This document shows positions 35,384 through 45,237 of a stretch of DNA of 64,000 nt, in pieces. Source of the stretch: Prevotella sp. (GTDB lineage Bacteria; Bacteroidota; Bacteroidia; Bacteroidales; Bacteroidaceae); assembly GCA_016901395.1 (NCBI GenBank), contig JAEAMQ010000035.1, positions 1 through 64,000 of the forward strand, written 5' to 3'. The notes below the pieces were generated by a model that was not told the DNA's origin, made no database searches, and worked only from the letters and a program-made list of their open reading frames with translations. A program made the position numbers and the translations under genes. Within the stretch, counting starts at the first letter, position 1. Each line of letters begins with the position of its first letter.

Positions 35384-38300
35384 ATGTTGTGGCGCAAGAT
35401 TGCATATTTGGCAGTCCTGCTCCTTCTGCCTTACATATCCTTTGCACAGCAGCGTTTAAGCCGTCACAGTTTCATGCTGTCCCATCTGGGCATCGAGGAA
35501 GGTCTGAGCAGCGCACGCATCTATTCCGTCTTGGAAGACTCCGACGGCGCGATGTGGTTCAGTTCCAAAAGTGGCATTGACCGTTACAACGGACTCAACA
35601 TTAAGAATTACAAGCTGTCGCAGACAGAACGATACAGTGACGCAAGCGGAAGGATTATCAAGATGGTGACCGGTATGCGCAGACAACTGTATGCCTACGA
35701 CAACAAGGGCAATATATTGACATACCATCAGTCGCTCGACCGATTTCTGCCAGCCCTCAATCTCCAGTCTGTAGTTGGGCCAAAGACCATTCTCAACGAC
35801 ATCTGCGTAGACAGCAAGGACAACCGATGGATGGCCCTCAATCACGGATTGCTGAAGATAGACGCTCTGGGGCATAAGACCTGGTACTTGCGCCACCTCT
35901 TTGTGACCCATGTCTCCGCCCTTGACGACCACATCCTCATCGCCACATATCAAGGCGTATGGCTACTGGATATAGTCACTTCCCGCTGCCGTCGGGTCAT
36001 CCCAGGGCTTCTGGTGCAGTCTTCCTATTACGACAAGGCTGCCGGAAAAGTATGGCTGGGCACTTTTCATCAGGGCATCAAGGTGTACGACCCCCTTAGC
36101 TGGCAAGAGTCGCTGCTGCCCGCCCTGTCTCTCGTGCCGCACACTCCGGTGCGCTCCATCAAACCTTTGGATGCCCATACGATGCTGATAGGAATAGATG
36201 GCGCAGGTGTCTACGCCTGCCGCCGCAACGGTTCGGAGGCTTGGCTGCTGTTCAATGCCGACGAGCAGACAGGTTCGGCGCTTCATGGTAACGGCATCTA
36301 CGACATCTGCGTGGATCGTGGCGGCAACATTTGGATGGGTTCTTACTCCGGCGGGGTGGACTTTGCCATACCGGTGAATTACATGATGGAGATTATCCAG
36401 CACGAGTATCTCAACCCTCAATCCCTGCTCAACAATAGTGTGAATGACATATTACAGACCTCCGACGGCACCCTATGGTATGCCACCGACCGAGGTGTAA
36501 GCATCTGCAGGGGCAGCGACGGGCGATGGATCCATACCCTGTCGGGCAAGGTGGCTCTGTCGCTCTGTACAGACAGAAAAGGCCGGGTGCTGGCGGGCAC
36601 CTATGGCGACGGAGTGTTCTCCATATCCCCTAATGGAGTTTTCCGACAGGAATATTCCGTCGCCGGAGGCGAGTTGAAGACCGACTATGTCTATAGTCTC
36701 TACTCCGACCGCGACGGAGACCTGTGGATTGGCTGCCTCGACGGGCCATTGGTCCATGTCGGCGCTCACGGTATCCAGCACTATCCCATCCAACAAGTGC
36801 AGACCATTGCCGGTATGCCCGACGGGCGGGTGGCCGTGGGCACGAGCGACGGTTTCTACGCCGTCGACAAAAACAGGAAGACTTCAGCATGGCATTTTCG
36901 TCCTACCGACTTCCCCGGCCATGACCTCAACACCTATGTCCAGACGTTGCTGTTCACCGGACGCCATGACGTATGGGTCGGAACCGACGGTGGCGGCATC
37001 TGCCACTACAATCTCGCGACACGTAGCATCAGACAAATCACCATGACCGACGGTCTGCCTTCCAACACCGTCTATTCCCTGGAGAAAGACAGCCGCGGAC
37101 GAATTCTGGCCAGCACCGATTTAGGATTGGCCCTGGTGAGTCCGGGACAGGTTCCGCAGGTCATCAACATCAACTTTGTGAAGGGCCTTGAACGGGAATA
37201 CAAGCGCATGTCATCAGAGCGCCTTTCAGACGGGAGGTTTGCCTTTGGCAGCAGCAGCGGAGCCATCATCATAGACCCTCGGCATATCGACCGTCTCGAC
37301 TATCACGCCACCCTTCACATCAGCAGTATCACGCTGGCCGGACTCAGCAACGACGAGGCCGACCACTGGCATGAGAAGCTCCATGCCATGATGCTGTCCG
37401 GCAAGATACGGCTGCCCTACAACCGCAACACCTTTGTTGTGCATTTTGAAAGCATCAACTACAAATATCAGCACGATATCCTCTTCCAGCATCGTCTCGA
37501 AGACTACGACCACGACTGGAGCAAGGCCACCAACGAGCCTTCGGCAGCCTACACCAATCTGCTGCCGGGCAACTATCGATTCATGGTGAGGACCATCAGC
37601 CGCAACGACGGGCGCGTGCTGGACCAGCGCGAGGTGTCCATCCATGTATCCCAACCGTGGTGGAACAGCCTGTGGGCATGGGGTTTCTACCTGCTGTTGG
37701 CAGCTGCGATGGTCTATTTCGTATGGCAGTACTACCGCAACAGACTGCAGCGAAAATATTTCGACGACAAAATCAGCTTCTTTGTCAATACCGCCCACGA
37801 CATCCGCACGCCCTTGAGCCTCATTCTGGCACCGCTCGACGACATTGCCCAAGACCCCCAGCTGAGCAACCATAGCCGTGAGTACCTGGATATTGCACGC
37901 AGCAATGGCAACAAGCTGCTCAACATGGTGAAACAGCTTCTCGACTTCCAGAAATCTGACCAAAAAGACACTGTGCTCACCCTGCATGAGTTCCCGCTGA
38001 GCCAACTCCTCCACCATCAGGTGGAACGGTTCAGACTTCTGGCTGCGCAAAAAGGCATCAGCCTGAACATTCTCGACATTCCCGATGGCCTCTCGGTGTG
38101 GCTTGATGCCGACATGGGCGACAAGATTTTCGACAACATCCTGTCCAATGCCGTGAAATACACACCCGAGGGGGGCAAGGTCACGGTGGAGGCATGGGCC
38201 GACGACCGCCATGTCCACATCAGAGTCACCGACACCGGCATCGGCATTCCCCGTCGGGCACAGAAACACATCTTCCAGAACTTCTACCGTGCCGACAATG

Positions 38301-39346
38301 CCGTCAACCTGCAGGAGACCGGCAGCGGTCTTGGACTGATGCTCACCCGCAGGCTGATACAACTTCACGACGGGCACCTCACCTTCAAGAGCGCTGAAGG
38401 CAGGGGCACATCGTTTGTCATCAGCCTGCGCAGGCATAAGCCATCGGGAGTCACCACCGAAGGAACCCCCACGTCTGCGATGCAGCCCACCACCCCGCCT
38501 CACCTGCCCGTGACAACCAACAACCACCCCTCGAGCATCGACGAGAGCAAGGATACGATACTCTTTGTAGACGATAACGACGAGTTACGCTATTACATCC
38601 GGACATCTTTCAGCGACCAATACAATGTTGTCGATGTGGCGGGAGGCACCGAGGCCCTCGACTATCTGAAGGACGGGCTCTGCGACATCATGATTTCCGA
38701 TGTGATGATGCCCGGCATGCAGGGTGACGAACTCTGCCGCCGTGTCAAGGATGATGCGGAACTGGCATGGCTCCCCGTCATCCTGCTGACCGCCAAATCG
38801 GGTCGCGACTTCATGATAAGCGGCTTGGAGCAAGGTGCCGACGACTATATCACCAAGCCATTCGACCCTGCTATTCTTCGCGTCAAGATTGACAGTCTGC
38901 TACAAAACCGCCGCCGTCTGAGCCAATATTATCTTAGCCAATCGATCAAGCTGGCACAGAGTGAGCCTCACGGGGACGCGATGCCCATACCCGGGAAACC
39001 GGAGACACAGGAGACACAGCCGGAGGTCAACGCCGCCGACCGCGATTTTGTGGACCGCGTCACCCAAACGGTGCTTGCCCATCTGTCTGACAGCGATTTC
39101 GGCATCGACGAGCTATGCCGCGAGATGGCTATGAGCCGCACACTGTTCTATGGTCGTCTGAAATCGCTCACGGCCCAAGCACCGCAGGATTTTATCAGAA
39201 TCATACGGTTGGAACGTGCCGCCACACTCATCCGTCAGGGCAAGCCTGTCACCGAAGTGGCCATGTCTGTGGGCTTTGTCAATGCGAAGCATTTCAGCAC
39301 GGTCTTCAAGAAGCATTTCGGCATGCCTCCCAGCAAGTTCAGATGA
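35384..39346 (+). CDS. Hybrid two-component system regulator of the PUL
   Basis: A 1320-aa one-protein sensor-regulator. Signal peptide and periplasmic beta-propeller repeats (MWFSSKSGIDRYN, LWYATDRGVSICRG, VWVGTDGGGICHYN), then a Y_Y_Y domain. A membrane helix lies near residues 761-781. The histidine kinase has His805 in TAHDIRTPLSLI, the N box NILSNAVKYTPEGG, DTGIGIP and GSGLGL. The receiver has the phosphoacceptor Asp1106 in ISDVMMPG and the Lys in ITKPFD. A C-terminal AraC-type helix-turn-helix ends GMPPSKFR. Such proteins sense oligosaccharides in the periplasm and switch on the adjacent SusCD genes. I chose the ATG at 35384 for the signal peptide; 35354 is possible. The open frame further upstream precedes the predicted transcription start. 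Confidence 0.95.
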   Translation: MLWRKIAYLAVLLLLPYISFAQQRLSRHSFMLSHLGIEEGLSSARIYSVLEDSDGAMWFSSKSGIDRYNGLNIKNYKLSQTERYSDASGRIIKMVTGMRRQLYAYDNKGNILTYHQSLDRFLPALNLQSVVGPKTILNDICVDSKDNRWMALNHGLLKIDALGHKTWYLRHLFVTHVSALDDHILIATYQGVWLLDIVTSRCRRVIPGLLVQSSYYDKAAGKVWLGTFHQGIKVYDPLSWQESLLPALSLVPHTPVRSIKPLDAHTMLIGIDGAGVYACRRNGSEAWLLFNADEQTGSALHGNGIYDICVDRGGNIWMGSYSGGVDFAIPVNYMMEIIQHEYLNPQSLLNNSVNDILQTSDGTLWYATDRGVSICRGSDGRWIHTLSGKVALSLCTDRKGRVLAGTYGDGVFSISPNGVFRQEYSVAGGELKTDYVYSLYSDRDGDLWIGCLDGPLVHVGAHGIQHYPIQQVQTIAGMPDGRVAVGTSDGFYAVDKNRKTSAWHFRPTDFPGHDLNTYVQTLLFTGRHDVWVGTDGGGICHYNLATRSIRQITMTDGLPSNTVYSLEKDSRGRILASTDLGLALVSPGQVPQVININFVKGLEREYKRMSSERLSDGRFAFGSSSGAIIIDPRHIDRLDYHATLHISSITLAGLSNDEADHWHEKLHAMMLSGKIRLPYNRNTFVVHFESINYKYQHDILFQHRLEDYDHDWSKATNEPSAAYTNLLPGNYRFMVRTISRNDGRVLDQREVSIHVSQPWWNSLWAWGFYLLLAAAMVYFVWQYYRNRLQRKYFDDKISFFVNTAHDIRTPLSLILAPLDDIAQDPQLSNHSREYLDIARSNGNKLLNMVKQLLDFQKSDQKDTVLTLHEFPLSQLLHHQVERFRLLAAQKGISLNILDIPDGLSVWLDADMGDKIFDNILSNAVKYTPEGGKVTVEAWADDRHVHIRVTDTGIGIPRRAQKHIFQNFYRADNAVNLQETGSGLGLMLTRRLIQLHDGHLTFKSAEGRGTSFVISLRRHKPSGVTTEGTPTSAMQPTTPPHLPVTTNNHPSSIDESKDTILFVDDNDELRYYIRTSFSDQYNVVDVAGGTEALDYLKDGLCDIMISDVMMPGMQGDELCRRVKDDAELAWLPVILLTAKSGRDFMISGLEQGADDYITKPFDPAILRVKIDSLLQNRRRLSQYYLSQSIKLAQSEPHGDAMPIPGKPETQETQPEVNAADRDFVDRVTQTVLAHLSDSDFGIDELCREMAMSRTLFYGRLKSLTAQAPQDFIRIIRLERAATLIRQGKPVTEVAMSVGFVNAKHFSTVFKKHFGMPPSKFR

Positions 39347-39562
39347 CGGAGCAACTGGCTGCACGACAAGTCTGACGAATGCCGCATGCAGCCGATGCCC
39401 GTCCGCTCCCAAAATACAGATGCAGATGCTGTCCATTTCTGATTTTTGTCACGAATATTCTGAATAAACCAGCCCATCTGGTTTTCACATTATAGAAATG
39501 GGATCCCTCCATCTACCCTTGAAATCCGACAAAAAAGAACCTTACAACCTTATTGTTCTACG

Positions 39563-39650
39563 ATAGGGCAGTAATCGCCATGCCTTTACTATCTTATCGC
39601 GATGCGATTACTATCCTTTCGTGACGCGATTATTATCCCATCATGATGCA
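39563..39650. repeat. 22-bp tandem repeat cluster, locus B
   Basis: Units at 39585-39606, 39607-39628 and 39629-39650, with a degenerate unit before them (39563-39584). They keep the (A/T)TTACTATC and GCG endings of the family, but the inverted arms are less perfect than in locus A. Confidence 0.7.
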
Positions 39651-39734
39651 AAGAATTGGCTTTTTTCCTCCCTCAACTCCCTGTTTCCATCGCAATGGGG
39701 TGCTGATTGCCGCGCCTGAAAATGTCATAAAAAC

Positions 39735-39819
39735 GCAACATGCTGACAAACAGCATGTTGCACATGATTCATTTTTCGCGTATTCAAGACCTCGGTTTTA
39801 TTTTTACAAAATACGCGAA
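39735..39819. other. Two consecutive hairpins
   Basis: An 11-bp perfect stem GCAACATGCTG/CAGCATGTTGC with a 5-base loop (39735-39761), then a 10-bp stem TTCGCGTATT (39775-39784)/AATACGCGAA (39810-39819). On the minus strand the first is followed by GTTTTTATG, so it looks like a terminator pointing away from susC, yet no gene is known on that strand. Confidence 0.5.
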
Positions 39820-40005
39820 GCACAGAAGAGATGTTGTCAAACTCTTTCATGGCCTTTGACCATTATCCCACAGAAGCTAAAAACATCATGAGGCGATGGC
39901 GAAAACAGGGTCGGCAGATCGAGAAACACTGCAAACACACAAGCATTTGGATAGAACAGAAACCTTTTCTGTCAGTATCAAAACCCCAGTTTCAAACCAA
40001 GCATC

Positions 40006-40013
40006 TATCTTTG
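40006..40013 (+). promoter_or_regulatory. -7 box (TATCTTTG) upstream of susC
   Basis: TAnnTTTG match. With a start at 40271 this implies a leader of about 250 bases. No clear -33, as expected if the regulator supplies activation. Confidence 0.45.
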
Positions 40014-40270
40014 CACGACAGTTACTGAACCTAAAATCAACAGGGTAAAAGACCTGAACATCTGACACAAATCCACCAGAGAAAATGGGAAAACAGCGAT
40101 CACCTCACAACCATTTATCTCGCTACGTGTATTTTTTACCGTTCCCTATCTATCGGCATTGGCCACGCCCAACTATGGACGATGCGCAAGCAGGGACTAT
40201 TCGGTGGGAAGGAATGTATTTGGGCGATACAGCATCGGCCGTGAAAATCCATATACGTAACAATAGTGCA

Positions 40271-43200
40271 ATGGAAAGAAATATATTAAATAACAACCTA
40301 AATGCTTATATGAATATGACGTATTTCAGAATCATGGGGCTGCTCTGTGCCGGAGCATTGACATGGACGACAGGCACCCAGCAAGCATCTGCCAGTGTTC
40401 CTGTCATGAAAGTAAATCAGCAGATACAGCGTCTGACGGGCGTTGTCACCGACGGTAGCGACCCCATCATCGGTGCCAGCGTGTCGGTGAAAGGCCAGGG
40501 TGCCGGCACCGTGACCGACATGGACGGCAGGTTTACGCTCGATGTGGCCCCGGGAATAGAACTCACCATCAGCTACATCGGCTTCCAGCCACAGACCGTG
40601 AGAGCAGCCCGCAACATGAAAGTGGTGCTGACAGAAGACAACAAGAACCTCGACGAGGTGGTGGTGACAGCCTTAGGCATCAAACGCGAGCGCAAGGCCC
40701 TGGGCTATGGCGTGGGCGAGGTGAGAGGCGAAGAGCTGCAAAAAGCCAAGGAAACCAATGTCATCAACTCGCTGGCCGGCAAGATTCCCGGACTGGTAGT
40801 GAGCCAGACGGCAGGAGGGGCATCAGGATCGACACGTGTCATCCTGCGAGGCAGCACGGAGATGACCGGCAACAACCAGCCGCTCTATGTCATCGACGGC
40901 GTGCCCCTGGACAACACCAACTATGGCAGTGCAGGCACCTATGGAGGCTTCGACCTCGGCGACGGCATCTCGGGCATCAATCCTGATGACATCGAGTCGA
41001 TGTCGGTGCTCAAGGGTCCGGCTGCCTCGGCACTCTATGGCAGCCGCGCCTCTCACGGCGTGATACTCATCACCACCAAGAAAGCCAACAAGAGCAAGGT
41101 GAGCGTGGAATACAACGGAACCCTGACCATCGATACCCAACTGGCCAAATGGAACGACATCCAGCAGGTCTATGGCATGGGAAGCAATGGCACCTACAGC
41201 ATCGATGCCGTCTCAAACACCAACAAAAGCTGGGGCCCGAAGGCCGACGGCACCAACATGCTGCACTATTTCGACGGCGTGGAACGGCCCTATCTCATCA
41301 TCCCCGACAACACCTCTGATTTTTTCCGTACCGGACTCACAGCCACCAACTCGGCCATTGTGGGTATGACCAGCGGCAAGACGGGAGTGAGACTGACCTA
41401 TACCGACATGCGAAACCAGGACATCGTGCCCCAGACCCACATGAGCCGCAACATCTTCAATCTGCGACTCAACACGTCGGTGGACAAGGTAGACTTTGAC
41501 CTAAGCGGCAACTATACGCGCGAGGACGTGAAAAACCGACCTGCGCTGGGCGACAGCAAGTCGAACATCGGCAAAAACCTCATGACCCTCGCCACCACCT
41601 ACAACCAGAACTGGCTACGTACCTATCAGGATGCCGAGGGCAACTATTCCAACTGGAACGGTATGGACCCCTACAACGTGAACCCCTATTGGGACATCTA
41701 CAAGAATTATAACCTCTCGGGCAAAGACCAGTTCAGACTCACGGGAAAGGTCATCTGGAACCTCGACAAGCACCTGAAGCTGCAGGGAACGGCCGGTACC
41801 GACATCAACAACTTCTGGTTTGAGGACTACAAGGCACCGTCCACGCCGGGCTTTGAGTCGGGAAGGCTGCAGCACAGCACATTCAGAAACCGGATATACA
41901 ACTTCGAGGTTCTGGCCCTCTACAACAATTCGTGGGGCGACTTCGACCTCAACGGCACCCTCGGCGGCAATGTGTTCAGGGTGGACAACAAGACCACGAT
42001 AGCCACTGCACAGGATATGAAAGACCGCGATGTGGTGGCGTTGGAGAGTTTCAACGAGATGAACGAGGAACCGAGCAGCTACCGCAAGCAGATCAATTCG
42101 ATATATGGCGCAGTGAATATCGGATGGCGCCATCTGCTCTATCTGGATGCCACGCTGCGCGGCGACCAAAGCTCCACACTGCCAGTGACAAACAATGTTT
42201 ATGTCTATCCCTCGTTCTCGGGTAGCTTCGTATTCTCCGAACTGCTCAAACTTGGCAAGGCTCTGCCATACGGCAAGCTACGCATGTCGTGGGCACAGGT
42301 AGGAAGCGACACCGATCCCTACCAGCTGGGACTGGTCTACAAGGAGTCGATGTTTACCTATCCCGACCATGTCATTGGATATATCAACAACTCGACAATA
42401 CCCAACAAGAACCTGAAGCCCACGAAGACCAACTCGTTTGAAATCGGACTGGAAACTAAATTCCTGAACAACAGGATGGGACTCGACGTGACTTACTATA
42501 GCCAGAGGAGCAAAAACCAGATTATGGGTATGGCCTCCTCGTGGGCCACGGGATACACCTACCGCCTCATCAATGCAGGAGAGATAGACAACAGCGGTAT
42601 AGAAGTGGCACTCAACACACGGCCGATACAGACCAAGGATTTCTCCTGGGACGTGAATCTGAACTTCGCCAAGAACAGCAACAAGGTCAGGAAACTGGTC
42701 GACGGCATGGATATGTTTGAGCTGGAGCGCGCCTCCTGGCTTGATGTGCAGGTGGCCGCCAAGGTCGGAGAGAACTTCGGCTCTATCATGGGTCCAGACT
42801 TCAAGCGCAACGATGCCGGACAGATACTCATCGACCCAGCCACGGGTCTGCCCCAATATGACAAGACCAACCATGTGTTAGGCAATGCCTCATGGGACTG
42901 GACCGGTGGTCTGACCACCACGTTCACCTATCGCAACCTGTCGCTATCGGCTATTTTCGACACCAAAGTGGGTGCCGACCTCTACAGCATGTCAGCCCGT
43001 TCATCGTTCGAGTCGGGCAAGGCCAAGGAGACTTTGGAGGGCCGCGAAGCCTGGTATGAGTCGGAAGAGGCCCGTATGGCCGCAGGGATAGCCAAGGGAG
43101 CTGCCAACTGGAAACCCACAGGCGGATTTGTCGCACCCGGAGTCATCGACAATGGAGACGGCACTTATCGGCCCAACGACATCGTCATCAATCCCGAGGA

Positions 43201-43489
43201 CTACTGGATGAATGTCTCGCGCAATGCCCCTGCCATGTTTATCTATGACAATTCCTACGTGAAATGCCGTGAGATTACCTTGTCGTACACCGTTCCCCAG
43301 AGGTGGCTGAAGAGCATGGTGAAGGCCATGACTGTGTCTATGGTGGCGAGAAATCCATTTATCGTGTGGAAAAACATTCCCAACATTGACCCAGACTCCA
43401 ACTACAACAACACCACAGGTATGGGTCTGGAGTATGGCTCACTGCCCTCGCGCAAGAGTTATGGAGTCAATGTCAACATCAAGTTCTAA
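40271..43489 (+). CDS. SusC/RagA family TonB-linked outer membrane transporter
   Basis: About 1072 aa from the ATG at 40271. A signal-like hydrophobic segment (IMGLLCAGALTWTTGTQ) is followed by a carboxypeptidase-regulatory-like domain (LTGVVTDGSDPIIGASVSVK). The TonB-box region is NLDEVVVTALG. Then come a plug (IPGLVVSQTAGG, LYVIDGVPLDNTNYG, IDSMSVLKGPAASALYGSR-like) and a 22-strand barrel ending VNVNIKF. It imports oligosaccharides captured by the SusD partner, powered by TonB. The frame stays open upstream to 40085, but those residues are not family-like. The ATG at 40310 is an alternative. It is followed by susD at 33 bases. Confidence 0.93.
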   Translation: MERNILNNNLNAYMNMTYFRIMGLLCAGALTWTTGTQQASASVPVMKVNQQIQRLTGVVTDGSDPIIGASVSVKGQGAGTVTDMDGRFTLDVAPGIELTISYIGFQPQTVRAARNMKVVLTEDNKNLDEVVVTALGIKRERKALGYGVGEVRGEELQKAKETNVINSLAGKIPGLVVSQTAGGASGSTRVILRGSTEMTGNNQPLYVIDGVPLDNTNYGSAGTYGGFDLGDGISGINPDDIESMSVLKGPAASALYGSRASHGVILITTKKANKSKVSVEYNGTLTIDTQLAKWNDIQQVYGMGSNGTYSIDAVSNTNKSWGPKADGTNMLHYFDGVERPYLIIPDNTSDFFRTGLTATNSAIVGMTSGKTGVRLTYTDMRNQDIVPQTHMSRNIFNLRLNTSVDKVDFDLSGNYTREDVKNRPALGDSKSNIGKNLMTLATTYNQNWLRTYQDAEGNYSNWNGMDPYNVNPYWDIYKNYNLSGKDQFRLTGKVIWNLDKHLKLQGTAGTDINNFWFEDYKAPSTPGFESGRLQHSTFRNRIYNFEVLALYNNSWGDFDLNGTLGGNVFRVDNKTTIATAQDMKDRDVVALESFNEMNEEPSSYRKQINSIYGAVNIGWRHLLYLDATLRGDQSSTLPVTNNVYVYPSFSGSFVFSELLKLGKALPYGKLRMSWAQVGSDTDPYQLGLVYKESMFTYPDHVIGYINNSTIPNKNLKPTKTNSFEIGLETKFLNNRMGLDVTYYSQRSKNQIMGMASSWATGYTYRLINAGEIDNSGIEVALNTRPIQTKDFSWDVNLNFAKNSNKVRKLVDGMDMFELERASWLDVQVAAKVGENFGSIMGPDFKRNDAGQILIDPATGLPQYDKTNHVLGNASWDWTGGLTTTFTYRNLSLSAIFDTKVGADLYSMSARSSFESGKAKETLEGREAWYESEEARMAAGIAKGAANWKPTGGFVAPGVIDNGDGTYRPNDIVINPEDYWMNVSRNAPAMFIYDNSYVKCREITLSYTVPQRWLKSMVKAMTVSMVARNPFIVWKNIPNIDPDSNYNNTTGMGLEYGSLPSRKSYGVNVNIKF

Positions 43490-43522
43490 CCGAATATATC
43501 ATCATTAAAAGGATTGCAATTT

Positions 43523-45193
43523 ATGAAAAGACATCATATATATATGGCCGGACTCCTGGTAGCTGCCTCTTCACTGCTGGGATCGTGTAGCGATGACTAC
43601 ATGTCCGACCTGAACACCGACCCCACCAAGGCATCCACCATCGACCCCAATGCCCAGCTTACTACCGCCGAGCTGCAGACCTACGGCGACCTGGGCATGG
43701 TGGAGATATACCGCAACTACTTCTATGCGTTCTCCCAGCAGCTCATGGGGAGCTGGAACACCACCAACTACGGCGGTCGCCACACCATCGACAACAATGA
43801 GATGGCACGCCTGTGGACCTCCTTATACCCCAATGCCATCAAGAATGTGGTCGACGCCAAAGACCGGACAGACGGCGATGCCGCCCTGCAGAACATCAAC
43901 GCGGCACTCCGTGTGTATCGCGTCTACCTGCTCTCAATCATCACCGACACCTATGGCGACGCACCCTATCGGGACGCTGGCGAAGGATACAACAAGGGCA
44001 TCACCACTCCCCGCTACGACACACAACAGGAAATCTATACCGACTTCTTCACGCAGCTGGACTCGGCGGCGAACCAATTCAGTGCCTCGGGCGACAAAAT
44101 CACGGGAGATGTCATCTACAACGGCGACATCATGAAGTGGAAGAAGCTCGCCAACTCGCTGCGGCTGCGCTATGCCATGCGCATCAGCGATGTCGATCCG
44201 GACAAGGCACGGCAGGAGTTTGAGAAGGCACTGAAGGCCGACGGCGGAGTGATCGCCGACGCTTCCGACAATGCCCTCATCAAATATATGGCAATAGCAT
44301 TCAGCTTTGGTGCAGAGAGCTACACCGATTACCGTGGCAACGCGCTTTCCAAACTGCTCTTTGGAAATGACCCGGCCAACAACCCGAGCTACATCTGCTC
44401 CACGCTGTTCAATCGGCTCAGGGACACCCACGACCCGCGCACCTTCATCATCACCCGCTGCTACTACGACGGACTGATGAGCGCCACCAGCCCAGACAAC
44501 CGGGTGGACCTCACCGATGAGATGCTGTCAAAGAATATTGCATTTGCTCCGCGCGACCCGGGAGCATTCTCCTGGGAGCCGTGGCCAACGGGATACACCA
44601 GCGATATCCTCACGGAGATGGCAAAAACCAATACGGCCGTGACCGCTGCGGTGGCCAGAGAGGTGGAGCCAAAGCTCGCCAACGAATTCCTGCGAGGCGA
44701 CAATCCCGGCGTAGTGATGACCTCTGCCGAGGTGAAATTCCTACTCGCCGAGGCCAAGTTGAAAGGCTGGAACGTTGACGGGACGGTAGCCGACCTCTAT
44801 CAAAAAGGTGTCCGCGAGGCCATGGATTTCCTCAGCGACAGCTATGGTTGCACCCGGATTTCCGATGCAGACTTTACGAGCTACATGGCCGCCAACGGAA
44901 TAGGACACACCAATGAGCAGGCCAAGGAAGCCATAAACACGCAAGCCTGGATCCTCCACTTCACCAATCCGGCTGAATGCTGGGCCAATGTGCGACGGTC
45001 TGGGTACCCCCGCATGAAGTCGCCGGCAGACTATGGCTTTGCCCAATTCGTCACCGGAGGAACAGAAATACCTGTCCGTCTGTGTTATCCCATTTTGGAA
45101 TCATCCTACAACAAATCCGGCTATGACGAGGCACTGCAGCGCATGGGCGGCTCCGACGACTGGCATACGCATGTGTGGTGGGACGTGAAGTAG
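43523..45193 (+). CDS. SusD/RagB family surface glycan-binding lipoprotein
   Basis: A 556-aa lipoprotein with lipobox LLGSC and the SusD-like TPR-rich fold. Markers are NINAALRVYRVYLLSIITDTYGDAPY and AEVKFLLAEAKLKGWNV, both typical of the SusD-like subgroup. It caps the SusC barrel and hands over glycan. The start is the ATG at 43523; the in-frame TTG three codons before is unlikely. It sits 33 bases after susC and 44 before the next lipoprotein gene. Confidence 0.93.
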   Translation: MKRHHIYMAGLLVAASSLLGSCSDDYMSDLNTDPTKASTIDPNAQLTTAELQTYGDLGMVEIYRNYFYAFSQQLMGSWNTTNYGGRHTIDNNEMARLWTSLYPNAIKNVVDAKDRTDGDAALQNINAALRVYRVYLLSIITDTYGDAPYRDAGEGYNKGITTPRYDTQQEIYTDFFTQLDSAANQFSASGDKITGDVIYNGDIMKWKKLANSLRLRYAMRISDVDPDKARQEFEKALKADGGVIADASDNALIKYMAIAFSFGAESYTDYRGNALSKLLFGNDPANNPSYICSTLFNRLRDTHDPRTFIITRCYYDGLMSATSPDNRVDLTDEMLSKNIAFAPRDPGAFSWEPWPTGYTSDILTEMAKTNTAVTAAVAREVEPKLANEFLRGDNPGVVMTSAEVKFLLAEAKLKGWNVDGTVADLYQKGVREAMDFLSDSYGCTRISDADFTSYMAANGIGHTNEQAKEAINTQAWILHFTNPAECWANVRRSGYPRMKSPADYGFAQFVTGGTEIPVRLCYPILESSYNKSGYDEALQRMGGSDDWHTHVWWDVK

Positions 45194-45237
45194 GACGGAT
45201 GGAACTGTAAAATTATTCGCAAAACCCAATAGAATTG

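Larger units (their letters stand above)
39347..40270. other. Long structured intergenic region before susC
   Basis: 924 bases without a credible gene. It holds a 22-bp repeat cluster (39563-39650), two strong hairpins (39735-39761 and 39775-39819) and a -7 box (40006-40013). It ends in a presumed leader of about 250 bases before the chosen susC start. Confidence 0.6.

Noticed and set aside
40085..40270. N-terminal extension of SusC
   Set aside because: The residues are not family-like and would precede the signal peptide; more likely an untranslated leader in an open frame.
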